NCBI RefSeq assembly: GCF_010726085.1
Contig: NZ_AP022560.1
Coordinates: forward strand, 496,001 to 560,000
DNA: 64,000 nucleotides
From: Mycolicibacterium moriokaense
GTDB taxonomy: Bacteria; Actinomycetota; Actinomycetes; Mycobacteriales; Mycobacteriaceae
Direction of reading: 5' to 3'
The translations under genes were made by a program, and so were the position numbers. The stretch's first letter is position 1. Every line of letters starts with the position of its first letter. The notes under the pieces were generated by a model. The model was not told where the DNA came from. It ran no database searches and saw only the letters and a list, made by a program, of their open reading frames with translations. Of this stretch, positions 24,420 through 32,909 are shown piece after piece.

Positions 24420-24583
24420 CCGACGTTCGACTATCCAAGCCCGGTGATGCGATCACCGAAGCGGAGATAACCGAATTTCACATCGAGGACGAAGCGATGG
24501 TGGACGAGGGTGAATGGTTGTACTCCATCGCCAACGACAAAGTGGGGATGGACATTCAGGCGCTGATCGCGGTGATCTCGTGA
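24416..24583 (+). CDS. Truncated lipoyl-domain protein
   Basis: A 55-residue protein starting at GTG 24416, overlapping the E1 stop (GTGA). It matches the first half of a biotinyl/lipoyl domain: VRLSKPGDAITEAEITEF, then MVDEGEWLYSIANDKV with the modifiable Lys in the DKV turn. After MDIQA it runs straight to LIAVIS, the normal end of the domain. About 25 residues of the second half are therefore missing, as if deleted in frame. It may be a non-functional remnant or a minimal acyl carrier. Its stop overlaps the start of the next gene. Confidence 0.75.
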   Translation: MTDVRLSKPGDAITEAEITEFHIEDEAMVDEGEWLYSIANDKVGMDIQALIAVIS

Positions 24584-25434
24584 CCGAATTACCCAGCGAG
24601 GTGGACTTACAAGCCGCTGAACTTTCCGGCCGGATCGACGGTGATGTGTTGACCGTGACGATCAACCGGCCCGAGAAGCGGAACGCCGTGACTGTTGACG
24701 GCTATCACGGGATCAAACGGGCGGCGATGATCGTGGCCGACGAGCCGGCGCTCAACTTCCTCGTCATCACCGGGACTGGTGACGCGTTCTGCACGGGCGG
24801 CGACATGGGCGCGGACAACAATCCGGACCGGCGTTGGGACATGTTCACCGAAGCGTACGATGCGACGCCCTTCGAGACATTAGGCAAGATTCCGAAGATC
24901 GTCGTATGCGCGATCAACGGAATGGCGCTCGGCGGCGGCTTGGTGATGTCCTTGTACGCCGACCTAGTGATCGCCTCCGATCGTGCTCGGCTACGTGTGC
25001 CCGACCTGACACGCGGTGTCTACGAGGCATTCGTCGCTGCCAGAATGCCGCAGCGCATCGGCACGCTGCGGGCGAACCACCTCATTTACGGTAACGAGTG
25101 GATCGAGGCAGCTGAGGCCGAGCGATTGGGGCTGGTCGGCAAGGTCGTACCGCACGACTCGCTCGCGGAAGAGACTGCCGCCCTGCTGGATCGAGTGCGC
25201 AAGACGGGTCCGGCAGCTCGCACTGCGATGAAGCGCGAGATGGCTCGTGCGCTACCGCCCGTGGACGTGTCTGGGTATTGGGCCTCCATGGGAACGGCCG
25301 AGCAGATCGAAGCGTTCACCGCGTTCCTCGAGAAGCGCGCGCCGAACTGGCCGCCCGCTGGTGGGCGCGAGGCATTCGCGGCGAGTCGTAGGGCTGGGTG
25401 GGCACCGACTCGTCAAGAACGCGAAAAGGACTGA
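24580..25434 (+). CDS. Enoyl-CoA hydratase/isomerase family protein
   Basis: A 284-residue crotonase-fold protein starting at GTG 24580 in the GTGA overlap. It has LTVTINRPEKRNAVTVDG, the first oxyanion-hole segment VITGTGDAFCTGGDMG and the second AINGMALGGGLVMSLYADLV. The position of the second catalytic Glu carries PDLTRGVYEAFVAARMP, which suggests a variant reaction (hydratase, isomerase or hydrolase). It would act on an acyl-CoA. Translational coupling to E1 and the lipoyl gene indicates a shared pathway. Confidence 0.9.
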   Translation: MTELPSEVDLQAAELSGRIDGDVLTVTINRPEKRNAVTVDGYHGIKRAAMIVADEPALNFLVITGTGDAFCTGGDMGADNNPDRRWDMFTEAYDATPFETLGKIPKIVVCAINGMALGGGLVMSLYADLVIASDRARLRVPDLTRGVYEAFVAARMPQRIGTLRANHLIYGNEWIEAAEAERLGLVGKVVPHDSLAEETAALLDRVRKTGPAARTAMKREMARALPPVDVSGYWASMGTAEQIEAFTAFLEKRAPNWPPAGGREAFAASRRAGWAPTRQEREKD

Positions 25435-25535
25435 AGCTGCCAGCTTGCCGACGATCAACCGACCGCTGATCCCTTCGATGATGCGCTCAAATGCGAGTCA
25501 CACCGTGAAGGGATAGACAATCGTGTTGCGGCCCC

Positions 25536-26348
25536 TCAGATTCGGTCGGCAGGTTTAGCGGCTTTCTGTATCAGCGCGACCATGTAGTCCATAAACTCTT
25601 TGGATCCCGTGACGACCGCCTGAAGGTCGTTACTCGCCTGCTGATGCGTCCGAAACCCCATGGTCTCCCAGGCCCGCAGGATGCCGGCTTTGGTGGCCTG
25701 CAAAGTGATGAGCGGCGCCTTAGCGATCTTGGCCGCTAGTTCTTCGACTTCTGCCTCCAGCCGGTCGACTGGAACGACGCGGTTCACCAAACCGAACTCC
25801 AGAGCTTGTTGCGCGGTGATCTTCTGGGCGGTGTAGAGGTACTCGGCGGCCCGTTTGTAGTTCATGAACACCCACGGCTCGAACATCGTCTCCGACCCGG
25901 GCAAGCCGAACCCGGGAACCAGCGGCATTTGGAACCACGCATCGTCACTGCACACCGTGAGCTCGGGGATCAGCGCCCAGGTGGTGCCGCCTCCGATCGC
26001 GTACCCGTGCACCTGCGCGATGACAGGCTTGGGAAACTCCCACAGTTTCAGAACGGGCCAGAGAAACAGTTGCGCCGCCGAGCGCCAGATCTTGCCGGAC
26101 ACCTCGCTTTCCGCCTTGAACTCGGGGTAACTGCCGTCGGGTATGTGACCCGAGCAGAACCCCTTGCCGTTGGCCTTGATGATGACGACCTTGATGCCGT
26201 AGTCGTACTGGGCGTCGTCGAGCGCCTCGTTGACACTGTGCACCATTTCCGAGGTTTGGGCGTTGGCGCGATCTGGGTTGTTGAGGATGATGCGCGCGAC
26301 CGCCCCGTCCTTCTCGTAAACGACGTGGGCCAGTTCTCGCGTTTCCAC
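25536..26348 (-). CDS. Enoyl-CoA hydratase/isomerase family protein
   Basis: A 270-residue crotonase-fold protein. The start is GTG 26348 with AGAGGAAACCAA upstream, preferred over the longer frame to 26417, which covers the promoter. Oxyanion segments are IIKANGKGFCSGHIPDG and QVHGYAIGGGTTWALIPELT. The region QMPLVPGFGLPGSE and a C-terminal YMVALIQKAAKPADR are family-typical. It acts on an acyl-CoA of unknown structure. It is divergent from a P450 gene, with the palindromic site E between them. Confidence 0.9.
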   Translation of the reverse strand: METRELAHVVYEKDGAVARIILNNPDRANAQTSEMVHSVNEALDDAQYDYGIKVVIIKANGKGFCSGHIPDGSYPEFKAESEVSGKIWRSAAQLFLWPVLKLWEFPKPVIAQVHGYAIGGGTTWALIPELTVCSDDAWFQMPLVPGFGLPGSETMFEPWVFMNYKRAAEYLYTAQKITAQQALEFGLVNRVVPVDRLEAEVEELAAKIAKAPLITLQATKAGILRAWETMGFRTHQQASNDLQAVVTGSKEFMDYMVALIQKAAKPADRI

Positions 26349-26409
26349 TTGGTTTCCTCTCGAGACTTTCCCGACTGGGTCCAAAGATGCTAGCGCACCA
26401 ATAGTGCGT

Positions 26410-26428
26410 TGAGACACTTTCTGTCATA
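26410..26428. promoter_or_regulatory. Island operator-like motif, site E
   Basis: TGAGACACTTTCTGTCATA sits 30 bases before the P450 ATG and 62 bases before the divergent hydratase start. GAC-N7-GTC symmetry matches sites A-D. A second inverted repeat, CGCACCAATAGTGCG, lies immediately upstream, within the same intergenic region. Confidence 0.5.
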
Positions 26429-26457
26429 GTGTTCCGGGACGGAAGGATGGTGGTTCC

Positions 26458-27654
26458 ATGACGACCACAGATCTGCGCTGGGATCCGTTCGATCGTGCGC
26501 TGCATGCCGACCCGTATGCGACGTGGAAACGGATGCGTGACGAATCACCTGTTTATTACAACCCCGAACACGACTTCTACGCCCTGAGCCGATTTGACGA
26601 TGTCTTGGCGGCATCGCTTGACACGGAGACCTTTTCGTCTGAGCACGGCATCATCCTCGACACGATCAGCGAGGAACCATTGCCTGCGCCTCAGCCGATG
26701 ATCATGATGGACCCCCCGGACCATACGTTTCTGCGGAAAATGGTTAACCGAACGTTCTTTCGCAATCGGATCGCCCAGTTGGAGGACCATGTCCGCGACC
26801 TTTGCAGGGGCTACCTGGATCCCTTCATCGGCACCGATGGGTTTGACTACGTCGAGGATTTCTCCGCCAAGCTACCGGTGATGGTGATCAGCTCGCTGCT
26901 GGGTTTTCCCGAAGAAGACCATGACAACTTGCGCGAGTGGTCGGACGCCCAGTTGCATCGTGATGAGGGCAGCACGGAGATCAGCGCCGAGGGGATAGAA
27001 GCCTCGGTGAAGCTGTACAGCTACTATCAGGAGCAGATCGATCTTCGCCGCCGACACAGCACGACCGACGTCGTGAGTGATCTCATGAACGCGGATCTCG
27101 TTGTGCCCGAGTCAACTCCGCGCAGGCTGGACGACGGCGAGTTGTTGATGTTCATCGCGATGATCAACGTTGCGGGTAACGAAACCGTCGCCCGGCTGCT
27201 CGGCTGGGCGGCGTTGACCCTGGCGCGCAATCCGGACCAGCGAGCGAAGTTGGTCGCCGACCCGGACTTGATCGGCGGCGCGGTCGAGGAACTGCTCCGA
27301 TACGATGCTCCGTCACCTGTCCAAGGCCGGTTCACCCTCCGTGACGCCACGTACCACGACACGGTCGTCCCCGCTGGGTCGAAGGTGACGCTGCTGACCG
27401 GCTCGGCGGGCCGCGATGAGCGCCAGTACGAGCGCCCAGACGAGTTCGACGTGACGCGAACCGGCATACGTCACGTCACATTCGGACATGGTTCGCATTT
27501 CTGTTTGGGTGCGGCACTGGCGCGGTTGGAGGCGCGAGTTGCGCTCGAAGAGACCCTGAAGCGTTTCCCTACGTGGGGTGTCGACGAGAGCAACGTGAAG
27601 TTCGTGCACACTAGCTCGGTGCGTGGGCCGTCTAGCGTTCCCATCTCGCTATGA
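26458..27654 (+). CDS. Cytochrome P450
   Basis: A 398-residue soluble bacterial P450. The I-helix oxygen-activation motif is AGNET (residues 239-243), the ExxR motif is in EELLRYDAP, and the heme loop is FGHGSHFCLGAALA with the axial Cys at 349. It needs a ferredoxin and reductase, neither of which is adjacent. Hydroxylation of a hydrophobic carbon skeleton is the expected role. It begins at an ATG behind GGAAGGATGG and is divergent from an enoyl-CoA hydratase. Confidence 0.95.
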   Translation: MTTTDLRWDPFDRALHADPYATWKRMRDESPVYYNPEHDFYALSRFDDVLAASLDTETFSSEHGIILDTISEEPLPAPQPMIMMDPPDHTFLRKMVNRTFFRNRIAQLEDHVRDLCRGYLDPFIGTDGFDYVEDFSAKLPVMVISSLLGFPEEDHDNLREWSDAQLHRDEGSTEISAEGIEASVKLYSYYQEQIDLRRRHSTTDVVSDLMNADLVVPESTPRRLDDGELLMFIAMINVAGNETVARLLGWAALTLARNPDQRAKLVADPDLIGGAVEELLRYDAPSPVQGRFTLRDATYHDTVVPAGSKVTLLTGSAGRDERQYERPDEFDVTRTGIRHVTFGHGSHFCLGAALARLEARVALEETLKRFPTWGVDESNVKFVHTSSVRGPSSVPISL

Positions 27655-27857
27655 CCGCGCCTCCGCGATGCTCGACGCGGCCGACGTGAATCGTGACGCG
27701 CGGCCGTGCGGCCCTGCGGTGCGATGGGCTGCGGTGGGGCTGACTTACCGCCGAACTGGTCCGCGTAAGATGCTTTGCCGCTGGGCAGCTTGACGACCTG
27801 AGTCGATAGCGTTGTCTGCGGCAGCCGTTCGAGTCCAGTCGGGCCGCAGGGACACAC

Positions 27858-28286
27858 CTACTTTCGGTTCGCCGCCGCGTCCCCGAGCCAACTCGCCATC
27901 ATTGCGTATACGGATTCGACGGCCCGGCTGGCGGTTTCGGCGTCCGATTCAGAGGAGCTGAGCGGGTCGTAGTCCACATTCCAGACGATCGTGGATCCGC
28001 CCGTGGCGGGCCGTACCGTGACAGTCGCCTCGAACCGGGACACCGGCAGTGGGTTGTTGCTAATGGAGTAGCCAAGCTCCATGCGATCTGGGTCAAGATG
28101 GGTCAGCGTCTCGACTATCGGCTTGTCTGCCGCACCGTGGATGGACCGGCTCATGCCGATGCCGTCCCCGTCGACGTCGACGCGGTCCCCGACGGGTATC
28201 CAGCCGATGTCGCCGAAGTCCGCGAGTACCTCCCAAACAGCCGAGGCTGGTGCGGCGACTTCCTTGGCGACGGCGATGCGGGCCAC
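27858..28286 (-). CDS. SRPBCC (START-like) family protein
   Basis: A 142-residue single-domain protein with the polyketide-cyclase/START pattern: VAKEVAAPASAVWEVLADFG and the mid-domain ISNNPLPVSRFEATVTV. It ends in a long C-terminal helix (AVESVYAMMASWLGDAA). Such proteins bind hydrophobic ligands. No signal peptide. It is divergent from the Rieske oxygenase; the palindromic site B (28314-28331) lies 28 bases upstream of its start. Confidence 0.87.
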   Translation of the reverse strand: MARIAVAKEVAAPASAVWEVLADFGDIGWIPVGDRVDVDGDGIGMSRSIHGAADKPIVETLTHLDPDRMELGYSISNNPLPVSRFEATVTVRPATGGSTIVWNVDYDPLSSSESDAETASRAVESVYAMMASWLGDAAANRK

Positions 28287-28313
28287 GGCCAGAACCTAGC
28301 AGTGGATGATCAA

Positions 28314-28331
28314 TAGGACAATTTTGGTCCA
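28314..28331. promoter_or_regulatory. Island operator-like motif, site B
   Basis: TAGGACAATTTTGGTCCA contains the exact inverted half-sites GGAC and GTCC. It is placed between the SRPBCC and Rieske oxygenase genes and fits the TAnGAC-N7-GTC pattern of sites A, C, D and E. Confidence 0.55.
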
Positions 28332-28521
28332 GTTGTTCTGTACGATCACGGGTGTAGCCGAGGTTGGAGGATCAATGTTCGTGTTGGATCTGCCAGTTGG
28401 CGATGCCGGGACGTTCCCCGCTACCTAGGGCGACTTCGATTGCGAATCTCCAAACGGAGGTGGGTGAAATCCACAGCTTCGACAAGCGGCTCGCACGGTC
28501 GGGCCTCGGAAGGAGTAGCCG

Positions 28522-29928
28522 ATGACCGCCATCGACGAGGCAACGGATCTGACGGCAACGGGCAAAGTACCCCCGCGTTACGCGTGTGGTGAGACCTTCG
28601 TCCCCAAGGGCCGCTACATCGACCGCGAGTTCCTCCAACTCGAACTCGACCGCCTCTTCACGCAGGTGTGGCAGCCGGCCTGTCGAGAGGAGGAAATCCC
28701 TGATCCAGGCAGCTATCACGAGTACACGATCGGCAAGGAGTCGATCATGGTGGTGCGGCAGAAGGATGGGAGCATCAAGGCGTTCTACAACACATGCGCC
28801 CATCGCGGGATGAAACTGGTGCGGGGTCAAGGTTGTACCCTCGGCGGCGACCTGCGTTGCGAGTTCCACGGCTGGCGGTATGCACTCGACGGTCGTTCGT
28901 CGTTCGTTCCGTCTCGCGACGAGTTTCTCAGTCGGCCGAGTGAGCAGTGGGCGTTGCGGCCGGTATCGGTCGACACCTGGGGCGGTTGGGTGTTCATCAC
29001 CATGGCCGAAGATCCTCCGAAGCTGCTCGACTGGCTCGATCCGCTTCCGACGGCGCTTGCGCCGTTCCGCTTGCACGACATGCGGTTCCGGTGGCGGAAG
29101 CGAACCCCGTTGGCAGCCAATTACAAGACTGTCATCGACGCGTTCATCGAGGGATATCACTCACCGGGTACGCACCCGCAGACAGTCAGGGCTGACCAGG
29201 GCGTGCGTCCTTCGACTTCGCCAGCCGAACCGCAGGAGTACATCTACGCGCCGTATACCCCGACTACTGTGTACCGGAACCACTCGCGTTTCATCTACAC
29301 CGCGCGTCCCGATAGCACTGGTGGGGCGGCTCGCGAGGAGCTGCAGGCCTCGCCGAAAGTCTTCGCCAATGGGATGCAGTATCAGTATCTCGAGATCAAT
29401 TCGCTGGTCACCGAGCGCGATTACCGAGTTGCACAGCAGATGGCCGACATAGAGCCCGGTCCCATCCCGCCCTTCATGATTTACCACCAGATGTGTGAAG
29501 AGCTAGCCATCGCCGAGGGTGTCGACTATCCGAAGATGTCGATGGAGGAGTACTTCGCGGGCAACGGCGACTGGCATGTCTTCCCGACGCTGGTCATCCT
29601 TGTGGAGAAGTCGTGCGTGCTGGGTTACCGGATGCTTCCCGACGCCGAAGACCCCAATCGCTGTGTGTTCGAGATGTTCTCGCTTGAGCATTTCGCGCCC
29701 GGCGAGGTCCCTGAGACCAGCTGGTTAGAGTTCGAGCGCTGGCAAGACCATGACGGCTGGGGTGAGCTGCCCACGCAAGACCTCATGAATATCGATGCCA
29801 TCCACGCGGGCATGCACTCGCGTGGATTCGAGGGGCTTTGGCTCAATACCAATCAAGAGATGTCGATCCGCAACGAGCACCGCATCGCCGACCGGTTCAT
29901 CTTTGGAGTCGACGACGCCGCCGGATGA
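28522..29928 (+). CDS. Rieske non-heme iron oxygenase, alpha subunit
   Basis: A 468-residue aromatic-ring-hydroxylating-type oxygenase. The Rieske 2Fe-2S cluster is bound by C92-x-H94 and C113-xx-H116 (CAHRG ... RCEFHGW). The catalytic domain contains VIDAFIEGYHSPGTHP, whose two His with a later Asp form the mononuclear iron site. The size and lack of a beta-subunit gene suggest a homomeric alpha-only enzyme. Electron donors are not adjacent; the nearest Rieske/2Fe-2S genes in the window belong to other clusters. The substrate is unknown; P450, SDR and hydratase neighbours suggest a ring- or terpenoid-like compound. Confidence 0.93.
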   Translation: MTAIDEATDLTATGKVPPRYACGETFVPKGRYIDREFLQLELDRLFTQVWQPACREEEIPDPGSYHEYTIGKESIMVVRQKDGSIKAFYNTCAHRGMKLVRGQGCTLGGDLRCEFHGWRYALDGRSSFVPSRDEFLSRPSEQWALRPVSVDTWGGWVFITMAEDPPKLLDWLDPLPTALAPFRLHDMRFRWRKRTPLAANYKTVIDAFIEGYHSPGTHPQTVRADQGVRPSTSPAEPQEYIYAPYTPTTVYRNHSRFIYTARPDSTGGAAREELQASPKVFANGMQYQYLEINSLVTERDYRVAQQMADIEPGPIPPFMIYHQMCEELAIAEGVDYPKMSMEEYFAGNGDWHVFPTLVILVEKSCVLGYRMLPDAEDPNRCVFEMFSLEHFAPGEVPETSWLEFERWQDHDGWGELPTQDLMNIDAIHAGMHSRGFEGLWLNTNQEMSIRNEHRIADRFIFGVDDAAG

Positions 29929-30004
29929 GGTGTTCCGGTAAAGGCTTGCCAGTCACCTGCTTTCGCGCTCGCATCTTTACGTCGGTTACACGTGGTGTGT
30001 TCTC

Positions 30005-30022
30005 GACATGACGGTGCATGTC
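30005..30022. terminator. Small hairpin between convergent Rieske and P450 genes
   Basis: GACATG (30005-30010) and CATGTC (30017-30022) form a 6-bp hairpin with a 6-base loop, overlapping the stop of the P450 gene. A bidirectional terminator is plausible but weak. Confidence 0.4.
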
Positions 30023-31220
30023 AAACTCGCTTAAGTGGCATCCGTTTGATGCCGTGGATGACGCTGCTGCTTTTGAGGTACTCGGGTGGGCCGATTGACA
30101 CCTGCGGCAGGCGGGTGAGCAGTTCAAAGAACAGGCTGCGCAACTCCATCCGAGCCAACTGACTGCCAAGACAAAAGTGAGTGCCGCCGCCACCAAAACC
30201 GAAGTGGCTGTTAGGCGTACGATTCAAACGGAACGCATGCGGGTCGTCGAACACTGCGGCGTCGCGGTTTGCCGAACAGTAGAAGAGGCCGACCTTTTCG
30301 CCGGCCCGCACGGGTGTTCCGCCGACCTCGGTGTCCACGGCCGCGTGCCGTGCGAAGGACAGCACGGGTGTCGCCCAGCGGACGAATTCGTCGATCGCTG
30401 TATCGATGCGATTATCGAAATCGTCCATCAGCCAGGCGAGTTGCTCTGGGTGATCCATCAAGGCCTTAAGGGTGTGAGACGTCGCCTGTTTCGTCGTGTC
30501 GCTGCCTGCAACCGACAGCAATACGAGAAACGCTCCGATTTCGTCGTCAGTCAACCGGTGTCCATCGACCTCGGCATTGACGATGTTGGTCATCAGGTCT
30601 TCGCGACCTTCTACCCGACGTCGCTGAGCCAAATCGATGCCAGCCTGGGTTAGCACTCCAAACTGCGTCATCATGTGGATCGCTTTGTCCTCGGACGCGG
30701 TGTAGTCGTCGTCGCTCGCCCCGGACAGCGCCTCGGCTGCCATCAATATGGCGTCTCGATCCGCGCGATCGATTCCGATCATGTCCGAGATCGTGTGCAT
30801 CGGAAGCTTGCACGCGCACTCGGCGACGAAGTCGACCTCGACTCCGTCCTGCAGTGCAACAAGCAGATCGTCGACAATCTCGCGTGCGTTGGCGCGAATT
30901 TGCTGCTCGATTTTGCGCACCTGCCGTGGAGTGAACGCCGAACTGATCAAGCGGCGATATCGCGTGTGCTGCGGCGGATCCATCGTGAGGAAGAACGCGG
31001 TCGCCCGCTGGATCTCTGCCGGCATCGGCTCGATGGAGATGCCCTCGCTCGACACAAAGAGGTCGCTGTTCATGCTCACGAACTTCACGTCGGCGTGCTT
31101 GGTGACCGCCCAGAAGCCCGACTCTTCATGTGGAAAGGGAGAGTTGAACGGCTCGTGCCACGTCAATCCGTCCTCTGCGCGCAGCTCAGCGAAGATGTCG
31201 TCGCGCTCGCGAAAACTCAA
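30021..31220 (-). CDS. Cytochrome P450 (start codon problematic)
   Basis: At least 399 residues: I-helix VAGSDTTKQA, ExxR in DEFVRWATP and heme loop FGFGGGGTHFCLGSQLA. The coordinates begin at a TTG with no proper ribosome site. In-frame codons upstream (31221-31292) encode SSPRGYHRHNISQPAFWE, which looks like the normal N-terminus of this mycobacterial P450 subfamily. The only candidate start there is ATT at 31292, preceded by AGGGG; a stop lies two codons further up. The gene may use ATT or may have lost its start. It converges on the Rieske gene. Operator-like site C lies upstream. Confidence 0.88.
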   Translation of the reverse strand: MSFRERDDIFAELRAEDGLTWHEPFNSPFPHEESGFWAVTKHADVKFVSMNSDLFVSSEGISIEPMPAEIQRATAFFLTMDPPQHTRYRRLISSAFTPRQVRKIEQQIRANAREIVDDLLVALQDGVEVDFVAECACKLPMHTISDMIGIDRADRDAILMAAEALSGASDDDYTASEDKAIHMMTQFGVLTQAGIDLAQRRRVEGREDLMTNIVNAEVDGHRLTDDEIGAFLVLLSVAGSDTTKQATSHTLKALMDHPEQLAWLMDDFDNRIDTAIDEFVRWATPVLSFARHAAVDTEVGGTPVRAGEKVGLFYCSANRDAAVFDDPHAFRLNRTPNSHFGFGGGGTHFCLGSQLARMELRSLFFELLTRLPQVSIGPPEYLKSSSVIHGIKRMPLKRV

Positions 31221-31395
31221 CTCCCAGAAGGCTGGCTGCGAGATGTTGTGGCGGTGGTAGCCCCTCGGCGAACTCGATGCGATGGAAGTAATGACTTACC
31301 CCTAGCCTGAGTGCCCCTCGGCGGCGCGAGCTGATGCTGCGCGCTCGCCGCATCCGGTGATGGGATTGTCGAACAGCCCGCCCGAAAATATACAT

Positions 31396-31414
31396 TAGAT
31401 CAAAAAATGTCTTA
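31396..31414. promoter_or_regulatory. Island operator-like motif, site C
   Basis: TAGATCAAAAAATGTCTTA lies about 105 bases upstream of the possible ATT start of the P450 gene and 105 bases before the amidohydrolase fragment. Its reverse complement TAAGACATTTTTTGATCTA matches one half of the TAnGAC-N7-GTCnTA motif well and the other half less well. Confidence 0.4.
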
Positions 31415-31519
31415 TCGTCAACGCACCGAGGCCCGCCGACTGCTCTTACAGCAGGAGGCGATCCGATCGAACGTCTGCAACTGATGACATCGGCAAGATC
31501 CACTGCCGGGAGGTGTGAC

Positions 31520-31753
31520 ATGAGCGGCAGTTGCGCGTGCACGGCTCGCGAGAGGGGCCACGGATTCCGGTTGCACTGCGTGCGCGAAGGCTGCCGCGTC
31601 GGCGAATCGACACGGATGCCCACGCTGAATGACCTGACCGTTCCGCGGACCTTCTCCACTGAGCAGCGCGACAAGCTGTGCTGGCGTAACGCCGCACGGC
31701 TGTACGCAATCGACGTGGACGCCGGCGTGCGGGTTTCAATCGACAACACGTGA
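31520..31753 (+). pseudogene. Amidohydrolase gene fragment
   Basis: A 77-codon frame with a good GGGAGGTGTGAC ribosome site and ATG. The first ~40 residues are Cys/Arg-rich and match nothing recognisable. The end, TEQRDKLCWRNAARLYAIDV, is typical of the C-terminus of amidohydrolase-2 family proteins. It appears to be the start and the end of an old gene brought together by deletion, just upstream of an intact amidohydrolase gene (13-base gap). A real small protein cannot be excluded. Confidence 0.5.
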
Positions 31754-31766
31754 CGAGGAGGCCGCG

Positions 31767-32909
31767 ATGACAATCTCGGTGACAGAACGCAAGACCGCAG
31801 CGGAGCGCGTCGCAGTTCGCTGCGTCGACTCGGATGTACACCCGGTTCCCAGGTCCGGGGTTCTGACGCAGTACATCCCCGAACCGTGGCGCAGCAAGTA
31901 CTTCCTGTCACGGAAGGTCGGCGACCAGATCTACTACGACGCGCCCGATTACGCGCACGCGTACGCAATGCGGGTGGATTCGTTTCCCGCCGACGGCGAG
32001 TTCGCCGGCAGTGATCCGGACCTGGCCTTCAAGCAACTGATCATGGCGGCCGGCGCCGACATCGCGATCCTCGAACCCGGTTCCTATCCCTCGCGCTTTC
32101 CCGAGGTGAATCACGCAATGAGCTGCGCCCTAAACGACTGGCAAGCTGCGCACTGGCTGGATGGTCACAACAACTGGCACGAGCGCTGGCGCGGATCCAT
32201 CTGCGCCGCGATCGAGGCACCCGACGACGCGGCGCGCGAGATCGAACGCTGGGCTGGACACGAATACATGAGCCAGATTCTCATCAAGGCCGAGCCGCGG
32301 CCTCCGTGGGGTGACCCGAAGTACAACCCGGTATGGGAGGCCGCCACCAAACACGACATCACGGTGACGTGCCATCTGTCGCGCAGCCACCACGAGGAAC
32401 TGCCGATGCCGCCCGTCGGCTTCCCCAGCTACAACCATGACTTCATGGTCACGTACTCGCTGCTCGCCGCATCTCAAGTGATGAGCATGATCTTCGATGG
32501 CTTGTTCGACCGCTTCCCGACGCTTCGGATCGTATTGGTCGAGCACGCGTTCAGCTGGATCCTGCCGCTGATGTGGCGGATGGACGCCATTTACGAGGCA
32601 CGTAAGTCGTGGCTCGACATCAAGCGCAAGCCCTCCGAATACATCAAGGACCACATCAAGTTCACCACTCAACCGCTTGACTATCCGGAGGACAAGACCG
32701 AACTCGCTCGCGCGCTGGAGTGGATGGAGTGCGAGAAGATCCTGCTGTTCTCCTCTGATTACCCGCACTGGACGTTCGACGACCCCCGTTGGTTGGTCAA
32801 GCACCTGCCAGAGCACGCGCGAGAGGCCGTCATGTTCCGCAACGGCATTGCGACCTACCACCTGCCCGAAACGGTGCCCGCGCTCGAGGGCCAGGTGCGG
32901 GTGTTCTGA
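31767..32909 (+). CDS. Amidohydrolase-2 family metal-dependent hydrolase
   Basis: A 380-residue TIM-barrel hydrolase. The N-terminal DSDVHP supplies the first metal ligands (DxH), TVTCHLSRSHHEE and VEHAFSWILPLMWR the middle His, and LLFSSDYPHWTFDDP the catalytic Asp. Relatives include ACMSD-type decarboxylases and hydrolases of ring-opened aromatic compounds. The ATG follows GAGGAGGCC. Neighbouring oxygenases make a role in ring-cleavage product processing plausible but unproven. Confidence 0.9.
   Translation: MTISVTERKTAAERVAVRCVDSDVHPVPRSGVLTQYIPEPWRSKYFLSRKVGDQIYYDAPDYAHAYAMRVDSFPADGEFAGSDPDLAFKQLIMAAGADIAILEPGSYPSRFPEVNHAMSCALNDWQAAHWLDGHNNWHERWRGSICAAIEAPDDAAREIERWAGHEYMSQILIKAEPRPPWGDPKYNPVWEAATKHDITVTCHLSRSHHEELPMPPVGFPSYNHDFMVTYSLLAASQVMSMIFDGLFDRFPTLRIVLVEHAFSWILPLMWRMDAIYEARKSWLDIKRKPSEYIKDHIKFTTQPLDYPEDKTELARALEWMECEKILLFSSDYPHWTFDDPRWLVKHLPEHAREAVMFRNGIATYHLPETVPALEGQVRVF

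Noticed and set aside
27655..27857. Possible small gene or gene remnant on the minus strand between the P450 and SRPBCC genes (residues like LSTQVVKLPSGKASYAD)
   Set aside because: The frame runs into the P450 antisense and no family could be recognised; too weak to call.
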